Source: Hydractinia symbiolongicarpus
Taxonomy: Eukaryota; Cnidaria; Hydrozoa; Anthoathecata; Hydractiniidae
Assembly (NCBI RefSeq): GCF_029227915.1
Contig: NC_079888.1
Span: 22,238,001 to 22,302,000, forward strand
Direction: 5' to 3'
DNA length: 64,000 nucleotides
Shown: piece by piece, positions 1-11,747 of the stretch
Position numbering within the stretch: the stretch's first letter is position 1
Layout: each line of letters opens with the position of its first letter
Made by a program: the position numbers and the translations under genes
The notes under the pieces: model-generated
What the model was told of the DNA's origin: nothing
The model's input: the letters and a program-made list of their open reading frames with translations, nothing else
Database searches by the model: none

Positions 1-1419
1 TTTACTCCCTGGGTACTTTCTTTGTATACTTTTGACTATACGGGCTGAGTCCGGGATTTACGGGAAATCGCGGATTTTCGTTTGCCGGCGATTATACTTC
101 TTTTATTCAGCGTCCCATCAAATATGAAAATATTTTTGAAAACTACAAGTCTCATGCGTTTAGTGGTAAAAAAATAATATAAAAAATCGTTCGGGAAATG
201 AGTTTACTCCCTGGGTACTTTCTTTGTATACTTTTGACTATACGGGCCAAGCCCGGGATTTACGGGAAATCGCGGGTTTTCGTTTGCCGGCGATTAAACT
301 TCTTTTATTCAGCGTCTCATCAAAAATGAAAACATTTTTAAAAACTACAAGTCTTATGCGTTTTAGTGGTGAAAAAATAATTTTAAAAATCGTTCTGGAA
401 ATGAGTTTACTCCCTGGGTACTTTCTTTGTATACTTTTGACTATACGGGCCGAGTCAGGGATTTAGGGGAATCGCAGGTTTTCGTTTGCCGGCGATTAAA
501 CTGCTTTTATTCAGCGTCTCATCAAAAATGAAAACATTTTTGAAAACTACAAGTCTCATGCGTTTTAGTGGTGAAATAATAATTTAAAAAATCGTTTGGG
601 AAATGAGTTTACTCCCTGGGTACTTTCTTTGTATACTTTTGACTATACGGGCCGAGTCCAGGATTTACGGGAAATCGCAGGTTTTCGTTTGCCGGCGATT
701 AAACTTCTTTTATTCAGCGTCTCATCAAAAATGAAAACATTTTTAAAAACTACAAGTCTCATGCGTTTTAGTGGTGAAAAAGTAATTTAAAAAATCCTTC
801 GGGAAATGAGTTTACTCCCTGGGTACTTTCTTTGTATACTTTTAACTATACGGGACAAGCCCGGGATTAACGGGAAATCGCGGGTTTACGTTTGCCGGCG
901 ATTAAACTTCTTTTATTCAGCGTCTCATCAAAAATGAAAACATTTTTAAAAACTACAAGTCTCATGCGTTTTAGTGGTGAAAAAATAATTTAAAAAATCG
1001 TTCGGGAAATGAGTTTACTCCCTGGGTACTTTCTTTGTATACTTTTGACTATACGGGCCGAGTCCGGGATTTACGGGAAATCGCGGATTTTCGTTTGCCG
1101 GCGATTAAACTTCTTTTATTCAGCGTCCCATCAAATATGAAAATATTTTTGAAAACTACAAGTCTCATGCGTTTTAGTGGTGAAAAAGTAATTTAAAAAA
1201 TCCTTCGGGAAATGAGTTTACTCCCTGGGTACTTTCTTTGTATACTTTTAACTATACGGGACAAGATCGGGATTTACGAGAAATCGCGGGTTTACGTTTG
1301 CCGGCGATTAAACTTCTTTTATTCAGCGTCTCATCAAAAATGAAAACATTTTTAAAAACTACAAGTCTCATGCGTTTTAGTGGTGAAAAAATAATTTAAA
1401 AAATCGTTCGGGAAATGAG
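1..1419 (+). repeat. Mixed unit block P-K-R-V-O-P2-O
   Basis: Seven units starting at 1, 203, 406, 608, 811, 1014 and 1217. The order K-R-V-O is the same cassette that recurs at 18832-19642, 20452-21262, 23490-24300 and 25714-26524. R-V-O also recurs at 3851-4458. The last two units (P2-O) begin the six-unit pattern that follows. Nothing other than satellite sequence is present. Confidence 0.85.
608..810 (+). repeat. Representative 203-base unit (V subtype)
   Basis: A full-length unit close to the array consensus. It has a T-rich leader (1-36), a GC-rich box (37-92) with several CGGG motifs and the GCCGGCG core, the conserved TTCAGCGTC stretch (near 108-116), a hairpin AAAAATG-AAAA-CATTTTT (120-137), an A-rich tail and the link TCGGGAAATGAG. 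By hand count the consensus is about 37% G+C with 13 CpG dinucleotides. One frame stays open for 64 codons from a TTG just upstream to the TAA in the tail, but 203 is not a multiple of three, so neighbouring units fall out of frame. Confidence 0.9.
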
Positions 1420-2633
1420 TTTACTCCCTGGGTACTTTCTTTGTATACTTTTGACTATACGGGCCGAGTCCGGGATTTACGGCAAATCGCGGATTTTCGT
1501 TTGTCGGCGATTAAACTTCTTTTATTCAGCGTCCCATCAAATATGAAAATATTTTTGAAAACTACAAGTCTCATGCGTTTTAGTGGTGAAAAAGTAATTT
1601 AAAAAATCCTTCGGGAAATGAGTTTACTCCCTGGGTACTTTCTTTGTATACTTTTAACTATACGGGACAAGCCCGGGATTTACGGGAAATCGTGGGTTTA
1701 CGTTTGTCGGCGATGAAACTTCTTTTATTCAGCGTCTCATCAAAAATGAAAACATTTTTAAAAACTACAAGTCTCATGCGTTTTAGTGGTGAAAAAATAA
1801 TTTAAAAAATCGTTCGGGAAATGAGATTACTCCCTGGGTACTTTCTTTGTATACTTTTGACTATACGGGCCGAGTCGATTTACGGGAAATCGCGGATTTT
1901 CGTTTGCCGGCGATTAAACTTCTTTTATTCAGCGTCCCATCAAATATGAAAATATTTTTGAAAACTACAAGTCTCATGCGTTTAGTGGTAAAAAAATAAT
2001 ATAAAAAATCGTTCGGGAAATGAGTTTACTCCCTGGGTACTTTCTTTGCATACTTTTGACTATACGGGCCAAGCCCGGGATTTACGGGAAATCGCGGGTT
2101 TTCGTTTGCCGGCGATTAAACTTCTTTTATTCAGCGTCTCATCAAAAATGAAAACATTTTTAAAAAACTACAAGTCTTATGCGTTTTAGTGTTGAAAAAA
2201 TAATTTAAAAAATCGTTCTGGAAATGAGTTTACTCCCTGGGTACTTTCTTTGTATACTTTTGACTATACGGGCCGAGTCCGGGATTTAGGGAAATCGCAG
2301 GTTTTCGTTTGCCGGCGATTAAACTGCTTTTATTCAGCGTCTCATCAAAAATGAAAACATTTTTGAAAACTACAAGTCTCATGCGTTTTAGTGGTGCAAA
2401 AATAATTTAAAAAATCGTTCGGGAAATGAGTTTACTCCCTGGGTACTTTCTTTGTATACATTCGACTATACGTGCCAAGCCCGGGATTTACGGGAAATCG
2501 CGGGTTTTCGTTTGCCGGCGATTAAACTTCTTTTCTTCAGCGTCTCATCAAAAATGAAAACATTTTTAAAAACTACAAGTCTCATGCGTTTTAGTGGTGA
2601 AAAAATAATTTAAAAAATCGTTCGGGAAATGAG
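1420..2633 (+). repeat. Six-unit higher-order repeat P2-O-P-K-R-B, copy 1
   Basis: Unit starts are 1420, 1623, 1826, 2025, 2229 and 2431. Diagnostic marks in order are ACGGCAAATCGC with a CCTTCGGG tail (P2), TTTTAACTATACGGGACAAG (O), GTCCCATC with a short tail (P), GCATAC and GTGTTG (K), GATTTAGGG with GTGCAAAAAT (R), and CATTCGACTATACGTGCC with TTTTCTTCAG (B). The P unit has a small deletion after GAGTC near 1876, making it 199 bases; its first motif also carries TTT to ATT at 1826. Confidence 0.88.
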
Positions 2634-3850
2634 TTTACTCCCTGGGTACTTTCTTTGTATACTTTTGACTATACGGGCCGAGTCCGGGATTTACGGCAAA
2701 TCGCGGATTTTCGTTTGCCGGCGATTAAACTTCTTTTATTCAGCGTCCCATCAAATATGAAAATATTTTTGAAAACTACAAGTCTCATGCGTTTTAGCGG
2801 TTAAAAAGTAATTTAAAAAATCCTTCGGGAAATGAGTTTACTCCCTGGGTACTTTCTTTGTATACTTTTAACTATACGGGACAAGCCCGGGATTTACGGG
2901 AAATCGTGGGTTTACGTTTGCCGGCGATTAAACTTCTTTTATTCAGCGTCTCATCAAAAATGAAAACATTTTTAAAAACTACAAGTCTCATGCGTTTTAG
3001 TGGTGAAAAAATAATTTAAAAAATCGTTCGGGAAATGAGTTTACTCCCTGGGTACTTTCTTTGTATACTTTTGACTATACGGGCCGAGTCCGGGATTTAC
3101 GGGAAATCGCGGATTTTCGTTTGCCGGCGATTAAACTTCTTTTATTCAGCGTCCCATCAAATATGAAAATATTTTTGAAAACTACAAGTCTCATGCGTTT
3201 AGTGGTAAAAAAATAATATAAAAAATCGTTCAGGAAATGAGTTTACTCCCTGGGTACTTTCTTTGCATACTTTTGACTATACGGGCCAAGCCCGGGATTT
3301 ACGGGAAATCGCGTGTTTTCGTTTGCCGGCGATTAAACTTCTTTTATTCAGCGTCTCATCAAAAATGAAAACATTTTTAAAAAACTACAAGTCTTATGCG
3401 TTTTAGTGTTGAAAAAATAATTTAAAAAATCGTTCTGGTAATGAGTTTACTCCCTGGGTACTTTCTTTGTATACTTTTGACTATACGGGCCGAGTCCGGG
3501 ATTTAGGGAAATCGCAGGTTTTCGTTTGCCGGCGATTAAACTGCTTTTATTCAGCGTCTCATCAAAAATGAAAACATTTTTGAAAACTACAAGTCTCATG
3601 CGTTTTAGTGGTGCAAAAATAATTTAAAAAATCGTTCAGGAAATGAGTTTACTCCCTGGGTACTTTCTTTGTATACATTCGACTATACGTGCCAAGCCCG
3701 GGATTTACTGGAAATCGCGGGTTTTCGTTTGCCGGCGATTAAACTTCTTTTCTTCAGCGTCTCATCAAAAATGAAAACATTTTTAAAAACTACAAGTCTC
3801 ATGCGTTTTAGTGGTGAAAAAATAATTTAAAAAATCGTTCTGGAAATGAG
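2634..3850 (+). repeat. Six-unit higher-order repeat P2-O-P-K-R-B, copy 2
   Basis: Unit starts are 2634, 2837, 3040, 3242, 3446 and 3648, in the same subtype order as 1420-2633 and directly adjacent to it. It is about 1,217 bases long. Private changes include GCGGTTAAAAAG in the P2 tail, CAGGAAATGAG links and TACTGGAAATC in the B unit. It is the clearest in-phase tandem pair of this six-unit repeat. Confidence 0.88.
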
Positions 3851-5267
3851 TTTACTCCCTGGGTACTTTCTTTGTATACTTTTGACTATACGGGCCGAGT
3901 CAGGGATTTAGGGGAATCGCAGGTTTTCGTTTGCCGGCGATCAAACTGCTTTTATTCAGCGTCTCACCAAAAATGTAAAAATTTTTGAAAACTACAAGTC
4001 TCATGCGTTTTAGTGGTGAAATAATAATTTAAAAAATCGTTTGGGAAATGAGTTTACTCCCTGGGTACTTTCTTTGTATACTTTTGACTATACGGGCCGA
4101 GTCCAGGATTTACGGGAAATCGCAGGTTTTCGTTTGCCGGCAATTGAACTTCTTTTATTCAGCGTCTCATCAAAAATAAAAACATTTTTAAAAACTACAA
4201 GTCTCATGCGTTTTAGTGGTGAAAAAGTAATTTAAAAAATCCTTCGGGAAATGAGTTTACTCCCTGGGTACTTTCTTTGTATACTTTTAACTATACGGGC
4301 CAAGCCCGGGATTTACGGGAAATCGCGGGTTTACGTTTGCCGGCGATTAAACTTCTTTTATTCAGCGTCTCATCAAAAATGAAAACATTTTTGAAAACTA
4401 CAAGTCTCATGCGTTTTAGTGGTGAAAAAATAATTTAAAAAATCGTTCGGGAAATGAGTTTGCTCCCTGGGTACTTTCTTTGTATACTTTTGACTATACG
4501 GGCAGAGTCCGGGATTTACGGGAAATCGCAGATTTTCGTTTGCCTGCGATTAAATTTCTTTTATTCAGCGTCCCATCAAATATGAAAATATTTTTGAAAA
4601 CTACAAGTCTCATGCGTTTAGTGGTAAAAAAATAATATAAAAAATCGTTCGGGAAATGAGTTTACTCCCTGGGTACTTTCTTTGCATACTTTTGACTATA
4701 CGGGCCAAGCCCGGGATTTACGGGAAATCGCGGGTTTTCGTTTGCCGGCGATTAAACTTCTTTTATTCAGCGTCTCATCAAAAATGAAAACATTTTTAAA
4801 AACTACAAGTCTTATGCGTTTTAGTGTTGAAAAAATAATTTAAAAAATCGTTCGGGAAATGAGTTTACTCCCTGGGTACTTTCTTTGTATACTTTTGACT
4901 ATACGGGCCGAGTCCGGGATTTACGGGAAATCGCGGATTTTTGTTTGCCGGCGATTAAACTTCTTTTTATCAGCGTCCCATCAAATATGAAAATATTTTT
5001 GAAAACTACAAGTCTCATGCGTTTTAGTGGTGAAAAAATAATTTAAAAAATCGTTCGGAAATGAGTTTACTCCCTGGGTACTTTCTTTGTATACTTTTGA
5101 CTATACGGGCCAAGCCGGGAATTGCGGGAAATCGCGGGTTTCCGTTTGCCGGCGATTAAACTTCTTTTATTCAGCGTCTCATCAAAAATGAAAACATTTT
5201 TAAAAACTACAAGTCTCATGCGTATTAGTGGTGAAAAAAAAATTTAAAAAATCGTTCGGGAAATGAG
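3851..5267 (+). repeat. Mixed unit block R-V-O-P-K-P2-K-like
   Basis: Units start at 3851, 4053, 4256, 4459, 4661, 4864 and 5066. The first three match the units at 406-1013 at an offset of 3,445 bases (17 units). The last units begin to depart from the six-unit consensus (CCGGGAATTGCGGG near 5115), leading into the divergent block that follows. Confidence 0.8.
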
Positions 5268-6279
5268 TTTACTTCCTGGGTACTTTCTTTGTATACATTC
5301 GACTATACGGGCCAAGCCTCGGATTTGCGGGAAAACGCGGGATTTTGTTTGCCGGCGATTAAACCTCTTTCATTAAGCGTCTCATCAAAAATGAAAACAT
5401 TTTTGAAAACTACAAGTCTCATGCGTTTTAGTGGTGAAAAAATAATTTAAAAAATCGGTCGGGAAATGAGTTTACACCCTGGGTACTTTCTTTGTATACA
5501 TTCGACTATACGGGCCAAGCCCGGGATTTACGGGAAATCGCGGGTTTTCGCTTGCCGGCGATTAAACTTCTTTTATTCAGCGTCTCATCAAAAATGAAAA
5601 CAATTTTGAAAACTACAAGTCTCAAGGTTTTAGTGGTGAAAAAATAATTTAAAAAATCGTTCGGGAAATGAGTTTACTCCCTGGGTAATTTCTTTGTATA
5701 CTTTTGACTATACGGGCCAAGCCGGGATTTACGGGAAATCGCGGGTTTTCGTTTGCCGGCGATTAAACTTCTTTTATTCAACGTCTCATCAAAAATGAAA
5801 ATTTTTTTAAAAATTACAAGTCTTATGCGTTTTAGTGGTGAAAAAATAATTTAAAAAATCGTTCTGGAAATGACTTTACTCACAGGGTACTTTCTTTGTA
5901 TACATTCGACTATACGGGCCAAGCCCGGGATTTACGGGAAATCGCGGGTTTTCGTTTTCCGGCGATCAAACCTCTTTCATTAAGCGTCTCATCAAAAATG
6001 AAAACATTTTTAAAAACTACAAGTCTCATGCGTTTTAGTGGTGAAAAAAAAATTTAAAAAATCGTTCGGGAAATGAGTTTACTCCCTGGGTACTTTCTTT
6101 GTATACATTCGACTATACGGGCCAAGCCCCGGATTTACGGGAAAACGCGGGATTTCGTTTGCCGGCGATTAAACCTCTTTCATTAAGCGTCTCATCAAAA
6201 ATGAAAACATTTTTGAAAACTACAAGTCTCATGCGTTTGAGTGGTGAAAAATAATTTAAAAAATCGTTCGGGAAATGAG
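5268..6279 (+). repeat. Block of divergent E-like units
   Basis: Five units starting at 5268, 5471, 5673, 5875 and 6078. The first and last are E type: CATTCGACTATACGGGCC, a CTCGG or CCCGG form of the GC box, GAAAACGCGGGAT and AAACCTCTTTCATTAAGCG. The unit at 5875 combines CACAGGG with the CCTCTTTCATTAAG right half. These carry more differences from the consensus than the units on either side, and they interrupt the six-unit domain. Confidence 0.82.
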
Positions 6280-6887
6280 TTTACTCCCTGGGTACTTTCT
6301 TTGTATACTTTTGACTATACGGGCTGAGTCCGGGATTTACGGGAAATCGCGGATTTTCGTTTGCCGGCGATTATACTTCTTTTATTCAGCGTCCCATCAA
6401 ATATGAAAATATTTTTGAAAACTACAAGTCTCATGCGTTTTAGTGGTGAAAAAGTAATTTAAAAAATCGTTCGGGAAATGAGTTTACTCCCTGGGTACTT
6501 TCTTTGTATACTTTTGACTATACGGACCAAGCCCGGGATTTACGGGAAATCGCGGGTTTTCGTTTGCCGGCGATTAAACTTCTTTTATTCAGTGTCTCAT
6601 CAAAAATGAAAACATTTTTGAAAACTACAAGTCTCATGCGTTTTAATGGTGAAAAAATAATTTAAAAAATCGGTCGGGAAATGAGTTTACTCCCTGGGTA
6701 CTTTCTTTGTATACTTTTGACTATACGGGCCAAGCCGGGATTTACGGGAAATCGCGGGTTTTCGTTTGCCGGCGATTAAACTTCTCTTATTCAGCGTCTC
6801 ATCAAAAATGAAAACATTTTTAAAAACTACAAGTCTCATGGGCTTTAGTGGTGAAAAAATAATTTAACAAATCCTTCTGGAAATGAG
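6280..6887 (+). repeat. P-S-T units
   Basis: Units at 6280 (P, GGGCTGAGTCC), 6483 (S, GTGTCTCATC, TTTTAATGG, CGGTCGGG tail) and 6686 (T, CTTCTCTTATTC, CATGGGCTTT, TTTAACAAATC). S and T in this order are also found at 14581, 17011, 18225 and 22883, so this is a stray copy of a cassette that is expanded further along. Confidence 0.82.
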
Positions 6888-7698
6888 TTTACTCACAGGG
6901 TACTTTCCTTGTATACTTTTGACTATACGGGCCGAGTCCGGGATTTACGGCAAATCGCGGATTTTCGTTTGCCGGCGATTAAACTTCTTTTATTCAGCGT
7001 CCCATCAAATATGAAAATATTTTTGAAAACTACAAGTCTCATGCGTTTTAGTGGTGAAAAAGTAATTTAAAAAATCCTTCGGGAAATGAGTTTACTCCCT
7101 GGGTACTTTCTTTGTATACTTTTAACTATACGGGACAAGCCCGGGATTTACGGGAAATCGTGGGTTTACGTTTGCCGGCGATTAAACTTCTTTTATTCAG
7201 CGTCTCATCAAAAATGAAAACATTTTTAAAAACTACAAGTCTCATGCGTTTTAGTGGTGAAAAAATAATTTAAAAAATCGTTCGGGAAATGAGTTTACTC
7301 CCTGGGTACTTTCTTTGTATACTTTTGACTATACGGGCCGAGTCCGGGATTTAGGGAAATCGCAGGTTTTCGTTTGCCGGCGATTAAACTGCTTTTATTC
7401 AGCGTCTCATCAAAAATGAAAACATTTTTGAAAACTACAAGTCTCATGCGTTTTAGTGGTGCAAAAATAATTTAAAAAATCGTTCGGGAAATGAGTTTAC
7501 TCCCTGGGTACTTTCTTTGTATACATTCGACTATACGTGCCAAGCCCGGGATTTACGGGAAATCGCGGGTTTTCGTTTGCCGGCGATTAAACTTCTTTTC
7601 TTCAGCGTCTCATCAAAAATGAAAACATTTTTAAAAACTACAAGTCTCATGCGTTTTAGTGGTGAAAAAATAAATTAAAAAATCGTTCGGGAAATGAG
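6888..7698 (+). repeat. Shortened higher-order repeat P2-O-R-B (P and K missing)
   Basis: Units start at 6888, 7091, 7294 and 7496. The order is that of the six-unit repeat with its third and fourth units missing. The first unit begins with CACAGGG and TTCCTTG, as the P3 unit following a T does elsewhere, and then continues as P2 (ACGGCAAATCGC), so it is itself a hybrid. The block sits directly before a complete copy. Confidence 0.84.
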
Positions 7699-8914
7699 TT
7701 TACTCCCTGGGTACTTTCTTTGTATACTTTTGACTATACGGGCCGCGTCCGGGATTTACGGCAAATCGCGGATTTTCGTTTGCCGGCGATTAAACTTCTT
7801 TTATTCAGCGTCCCATCAAATATGAAAATATTTTTGAAAACTACAAGTCTCATGCGTTTTAGCGGTGAAAAAGTAATTTAAAAAATCCTTCGGGAAATGA
7901 GTTTACTCCCTGGGTACTTTCTTTGTATACTTTTAACTATACGGGACAAGCCCGGGATTTACGGGAAATCGTGGGTTTACGTTTGCCGGCGATTAAACTT
8001 CTTTTATTCAGCGTCTCATCAAAAATGAAAACATTTTTAAAAACTACAAGTCTCATGCGTTTTAGTGGTGAAAAAATAATTTAAAAAATCGTTCGGGAAA
8101 TGAGTTTACTCCCTGGGTACTTTCTTTGTATACTTTTGACTATACGGGCCGAGTCCGGGATTTACGGGAAATCGCGGATTTTCGTTTGCCGGCGATTAAA
8201 CTTCTTTTATTCAGCGTCCCATCAAATATGAAAATATTTTTGAAAACTACAAGTCTCATGCGTTTAGTGGTAAAAAAATAATATAAAAAATCGTTCGGGA
8301 AATGAGTTTACTCCCTGGGTACTTTCTTTGCATACTTTTGACTATACGGGCCAAGCCCGGGATTTACGGGAAATCGCGGGTTTTCGTTTGCCGGCGATTA
8401 AACTTCTTTTATTCAGCGTCTCATCAAAAATGAAAACATTTTTAAAAAACTACAAGTCTTATGCGTTTTAGTGTTGAAAAAATAATTTAAAAAATCGTTC
8501 TGGAAATGAGTTTACTCCATGGGTACTTTCTTTGTATACTTTTGACTATACGGGCCGAGTCCGGGATTTAGGGAAATCGCAGGTTTTCGTTTGCCGGCGA
8601 TTAAACTGCTTTTATTCAGCGTCTCATCAAAAATGAAAACATTTTTGAAAACTACAAGTCTCATGCGTTTTAGTGGTGCAAAAATAATTTAAAAAATCGT
8701 TCGGGAAATGAGTTTACTCCCTGGGTACTTTCTTTGTATACATTCGACTATACGTGCCAAGCCCGGGATTTACGGGAAATCGCGGGTTTTCGTTTGCCGG
8801 CGATTAAACTTCTTTTCTTCAGCGTCTCATCAAAAATGAAAACATTTTTAAAAACTACAAGTCTCATGCGTTTTAGTGGTGAAAAAATAATTTAAAAAAT
8901 CGTTCGGAAATGAG
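7699..8914 (+). repeat. Six-unit higher-order repeat P2-O-P-K-R-B, copy 3
   Basis: Unit starts are 7699, 7902, 8105, 8307, 8511 and 8713. All six diagnostic marks appear in the same order as at 1420 and 2634. Small private changes are CCGCGTCC in the first unit and CCATGGGTAC at the start of the R unit. Its length is 1,216 bases. Confidence 0.88.
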
Positions 8915-11747
8915 TTTACTCCCTTGGTACTTTCTTTGTATACTTTTGACTATACGGGACAAGCCGGGAATTACGGGAAATCGCGGGTTTTCGTTTGCCG
9001 GCGATTAAACTTCTTTTATTCAGCGTCTCATCAAAAATGAAAACATTTTTAAAAACTACAAGTCTTATGCGTTTTAGTGGTGAAAAAAAAAATTAAAAAA
9101 TCGTTCTGGAAATGAGTTTACTCACAGGGTACTTTCTTTGTATACATGCGACTATACGTGCCAAGCCCGGGATTTACGGGAAATCGCGGGTTTCGTTGGC
9201 CGGCGATTAAACTGCTTTTATTCAGCGTCTCATCAAAAATGAATACATTCTTGAAAACTGCAATTCTCATGCGTTTTAGTGGTGAAAAGTAATTTAAAAA
9301 ATCGTTCGGAAATGAGTTTACTCCCTGGGTACTTTCTTTGTATACTTTTGACTATACGGGACGAGTTCGGGATTTACGGGAAATCGCGGATTTTCGTTTG
9401 CCGGCGATTAAACTTCTTTTATTCAGCGTCCCATCAAATATGAAAATATTTTTGAAAACTACAAGTCTCATGCGTTTAGTGGTAAAAAAATAATATAAAA
9501 AATCATTCGGGAAATGAGTTTACTCCCTGGATACTTTCTTTGTATACTTTTGACTATACGGGCCAAGTCCGGGATTTACGGGAAATCGCGGGTTTTCGTT
9601 TGCCGGCGATTAAACTGCTTTTATTCAGCGTCTCATCAAAAATAAAAACATTTTTGAAAACTACAAGTCTCATGCGTTTAGTGGTAAAAAGATAATATAA
9701 AAAATCATTCGGGAAATGAGTTTACTCCCTGGATACTTTCTTTGTATACTTTTTACTATACGGGCCAAGTCCGGGATTTACGGGAAATCGCGGGTTTTCG
9801 TTTGCCGGCGATTAAACTTCTTTTATTCAGCGTCCCATCAAATATGAAAATATTTTTGAAAACTACAAGTCTCATGCGTTTTAGTGGTGAAAAAATAATT
9901 TAAAAAATCGTTCGGGAAATGAGTTTACTCCCTGGGTACTTTTTTTGTATACTTTTGACTATACGGGCCGAGTCCAGGATTTACGGAAAATCGCAGGTTT
10001 TCGTTTGCCAGCGATTAAACTTCTTTTATTCAGCGTCTCATCAAAAATGAAAACATTTTTGAAAACTACAAGTCTCATGCGTTTAGTGGTAAAAAAATAA
10101 TTTAAAAAATCGTTTTGGAAATGAGTTTACTCCTTGGGTACTTTCTTTGCATACTTTTGACTATACGGGCCGAGTCCAGGATTTACGGAAAATCGCAGGT
10201 TTTCGTTTGCCGAAGATTAAACTTCTTTTATTCAGCGTCTCATCAAAAATGAAAACATTTTTAAAAACTACAAGTCTCATGCGTTTTAGTGGTAAAAGGT
10301 AATTTAAAAAATCGTTCGGGAAATGAGTTTACTTCCTGGGTACTTTCTTTGTATACTTTTGAATACACGGGCCAAGCCGGGGATTTACGGGAAATCGCGG
10401 GTTTTCGTTTGCCGGCGATAAAACTTCTTTTATACAGCGTCTCATCAAAAATGAAAACATTTTTAAAAACTACAAGTCTTATGCGTTTTAGTGGTGAAAA
10501 AATAATTTAAAAAATCGTTCTGGAAATGAGTTTACTCACAGGGTACTTTCTTTGTATACATGCGACTATACGTGCCAAGCCCGGGATTTACGGAAAATCG
10601 CGGGTTTTCGTTTGCCGGCGATTAAACTGCTTTTATTCAGCGTCTCATCAAAAATGAAAACATTTTTGAAAACTACAAGTCTCATGCGTTTTAGTGGTGA
10701 AAAAATAATTTAAAAAATCGTTTTGGAAATGAGTTTACTTCCTGGGTACTTTCTTTGCATACTTTTGACTATACGGGCCGAGTCCGGGATTTAGGGAAAT
10801 CGCAGGTTTTCGCTTGCCGGCGATTAAACTGCTTTTATTCTGCGTCTCATCAAAAATGAAAACATTCTTGAAAACTACAAGTCTCATGCGTTTTAGTGGT
10901 GAAAAAGTAATTTAAAAAATCGTTTGGGAAATGAGTTTACTTCCTGGGTACTTTCTTTGTATACTTTTGACTACACGGGCCAAGCCCGGGATTTACGGGA
11001 AATCGCGGGTTTTCGTTTGCCGGTGATTAAACTTCTTTTATTCAGCGTCTCATCAAAAATGAAAACATTCTTGAAAACTACAAGTCTCATGCGTTTTAGT
11101 GGTGAAATAATAATTTAAAAAATCGTTTGGGAAATGAGTTTACTCCCTGGGTACTTTCTTTGTATACTTTTGACTATACGGGCCGAGTCCAGGATTTACG
11201 GAAAATCGCAGGTTTTCGTTTGCCGGCGATTAAACTTCCTTTATTCAGCGTCTCATCAAAAATGAAAACATTTTTAAAAACTACAAGTCTCATGCGTTTT
11301 AGTGGTGAAAGAGTAATTTAAAAAATCGTTTGGGAAATGAGTTTACTTCCTGGGTACTTTCTTTGTATACTTTTGACTACACGGGCCAAGCCCGGGATTT
11401 ACGGGAAATCGCGGGTTTTCGTTTGCCGGCGATTAAACTTCTTTTATTCAGCGTCTCATCAAAAATGAAAACATTTTTAAAAACTACAAGTCTTATGCGT
11501 TTTAGTGGTGAAAAAATAATTTAAAAAATCGTTCTTGAAATGAGTTTACTCACAGGGTACTTTCTTTGTATACATGCGACTATACGTGCAAAGCCCGGGA
11601 TTTACGAGAAATCGCGGGTTTTCGTTTGCCGGCAAATAAACTGCTTTTATTCAGCGTCTCATCAAAAATGAAAACATTCTTGAAAACTACAAGTCTCATG
11701 CGTTTTAGTGGTGAAAAAATAATTTAAAAAATCGTTCGGGAAATGAG
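8915..11747 (+). repeat. Irregular zone with M, R, V and K units
   Basis: Units start at 8915, 9117, 9317, 9519, 9721, 9924, 10126, 10328, 10531, 10734, 10936, 11139, 11342 and 11545. M units (CACAGGGTAC with CATGCGACTATACGTGCC) first appear here, at 9117, 10531 and 11545. Units starting ACTTCCTGGG and carrying CTACACGGGCC also begin here. I see no clean long period, only alternation of M with R/K/V forms. No non-satellite sequence is present. Confidence 0.8.

Noticed and set aside
596-790. Open reading frames of 62-64 residues recurring in many units (for example 596-790, 11330-11524, 19225-19419)
   Set aside because: They start at TTG in the satellite link, follow the repeat exactly, and exist only because the A/T-rich unit has few stops in one frame. 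The unit is not a multiple of three, many copies have frameshifts or stops, and no protein feature, promoter or ribosome site supports translation.
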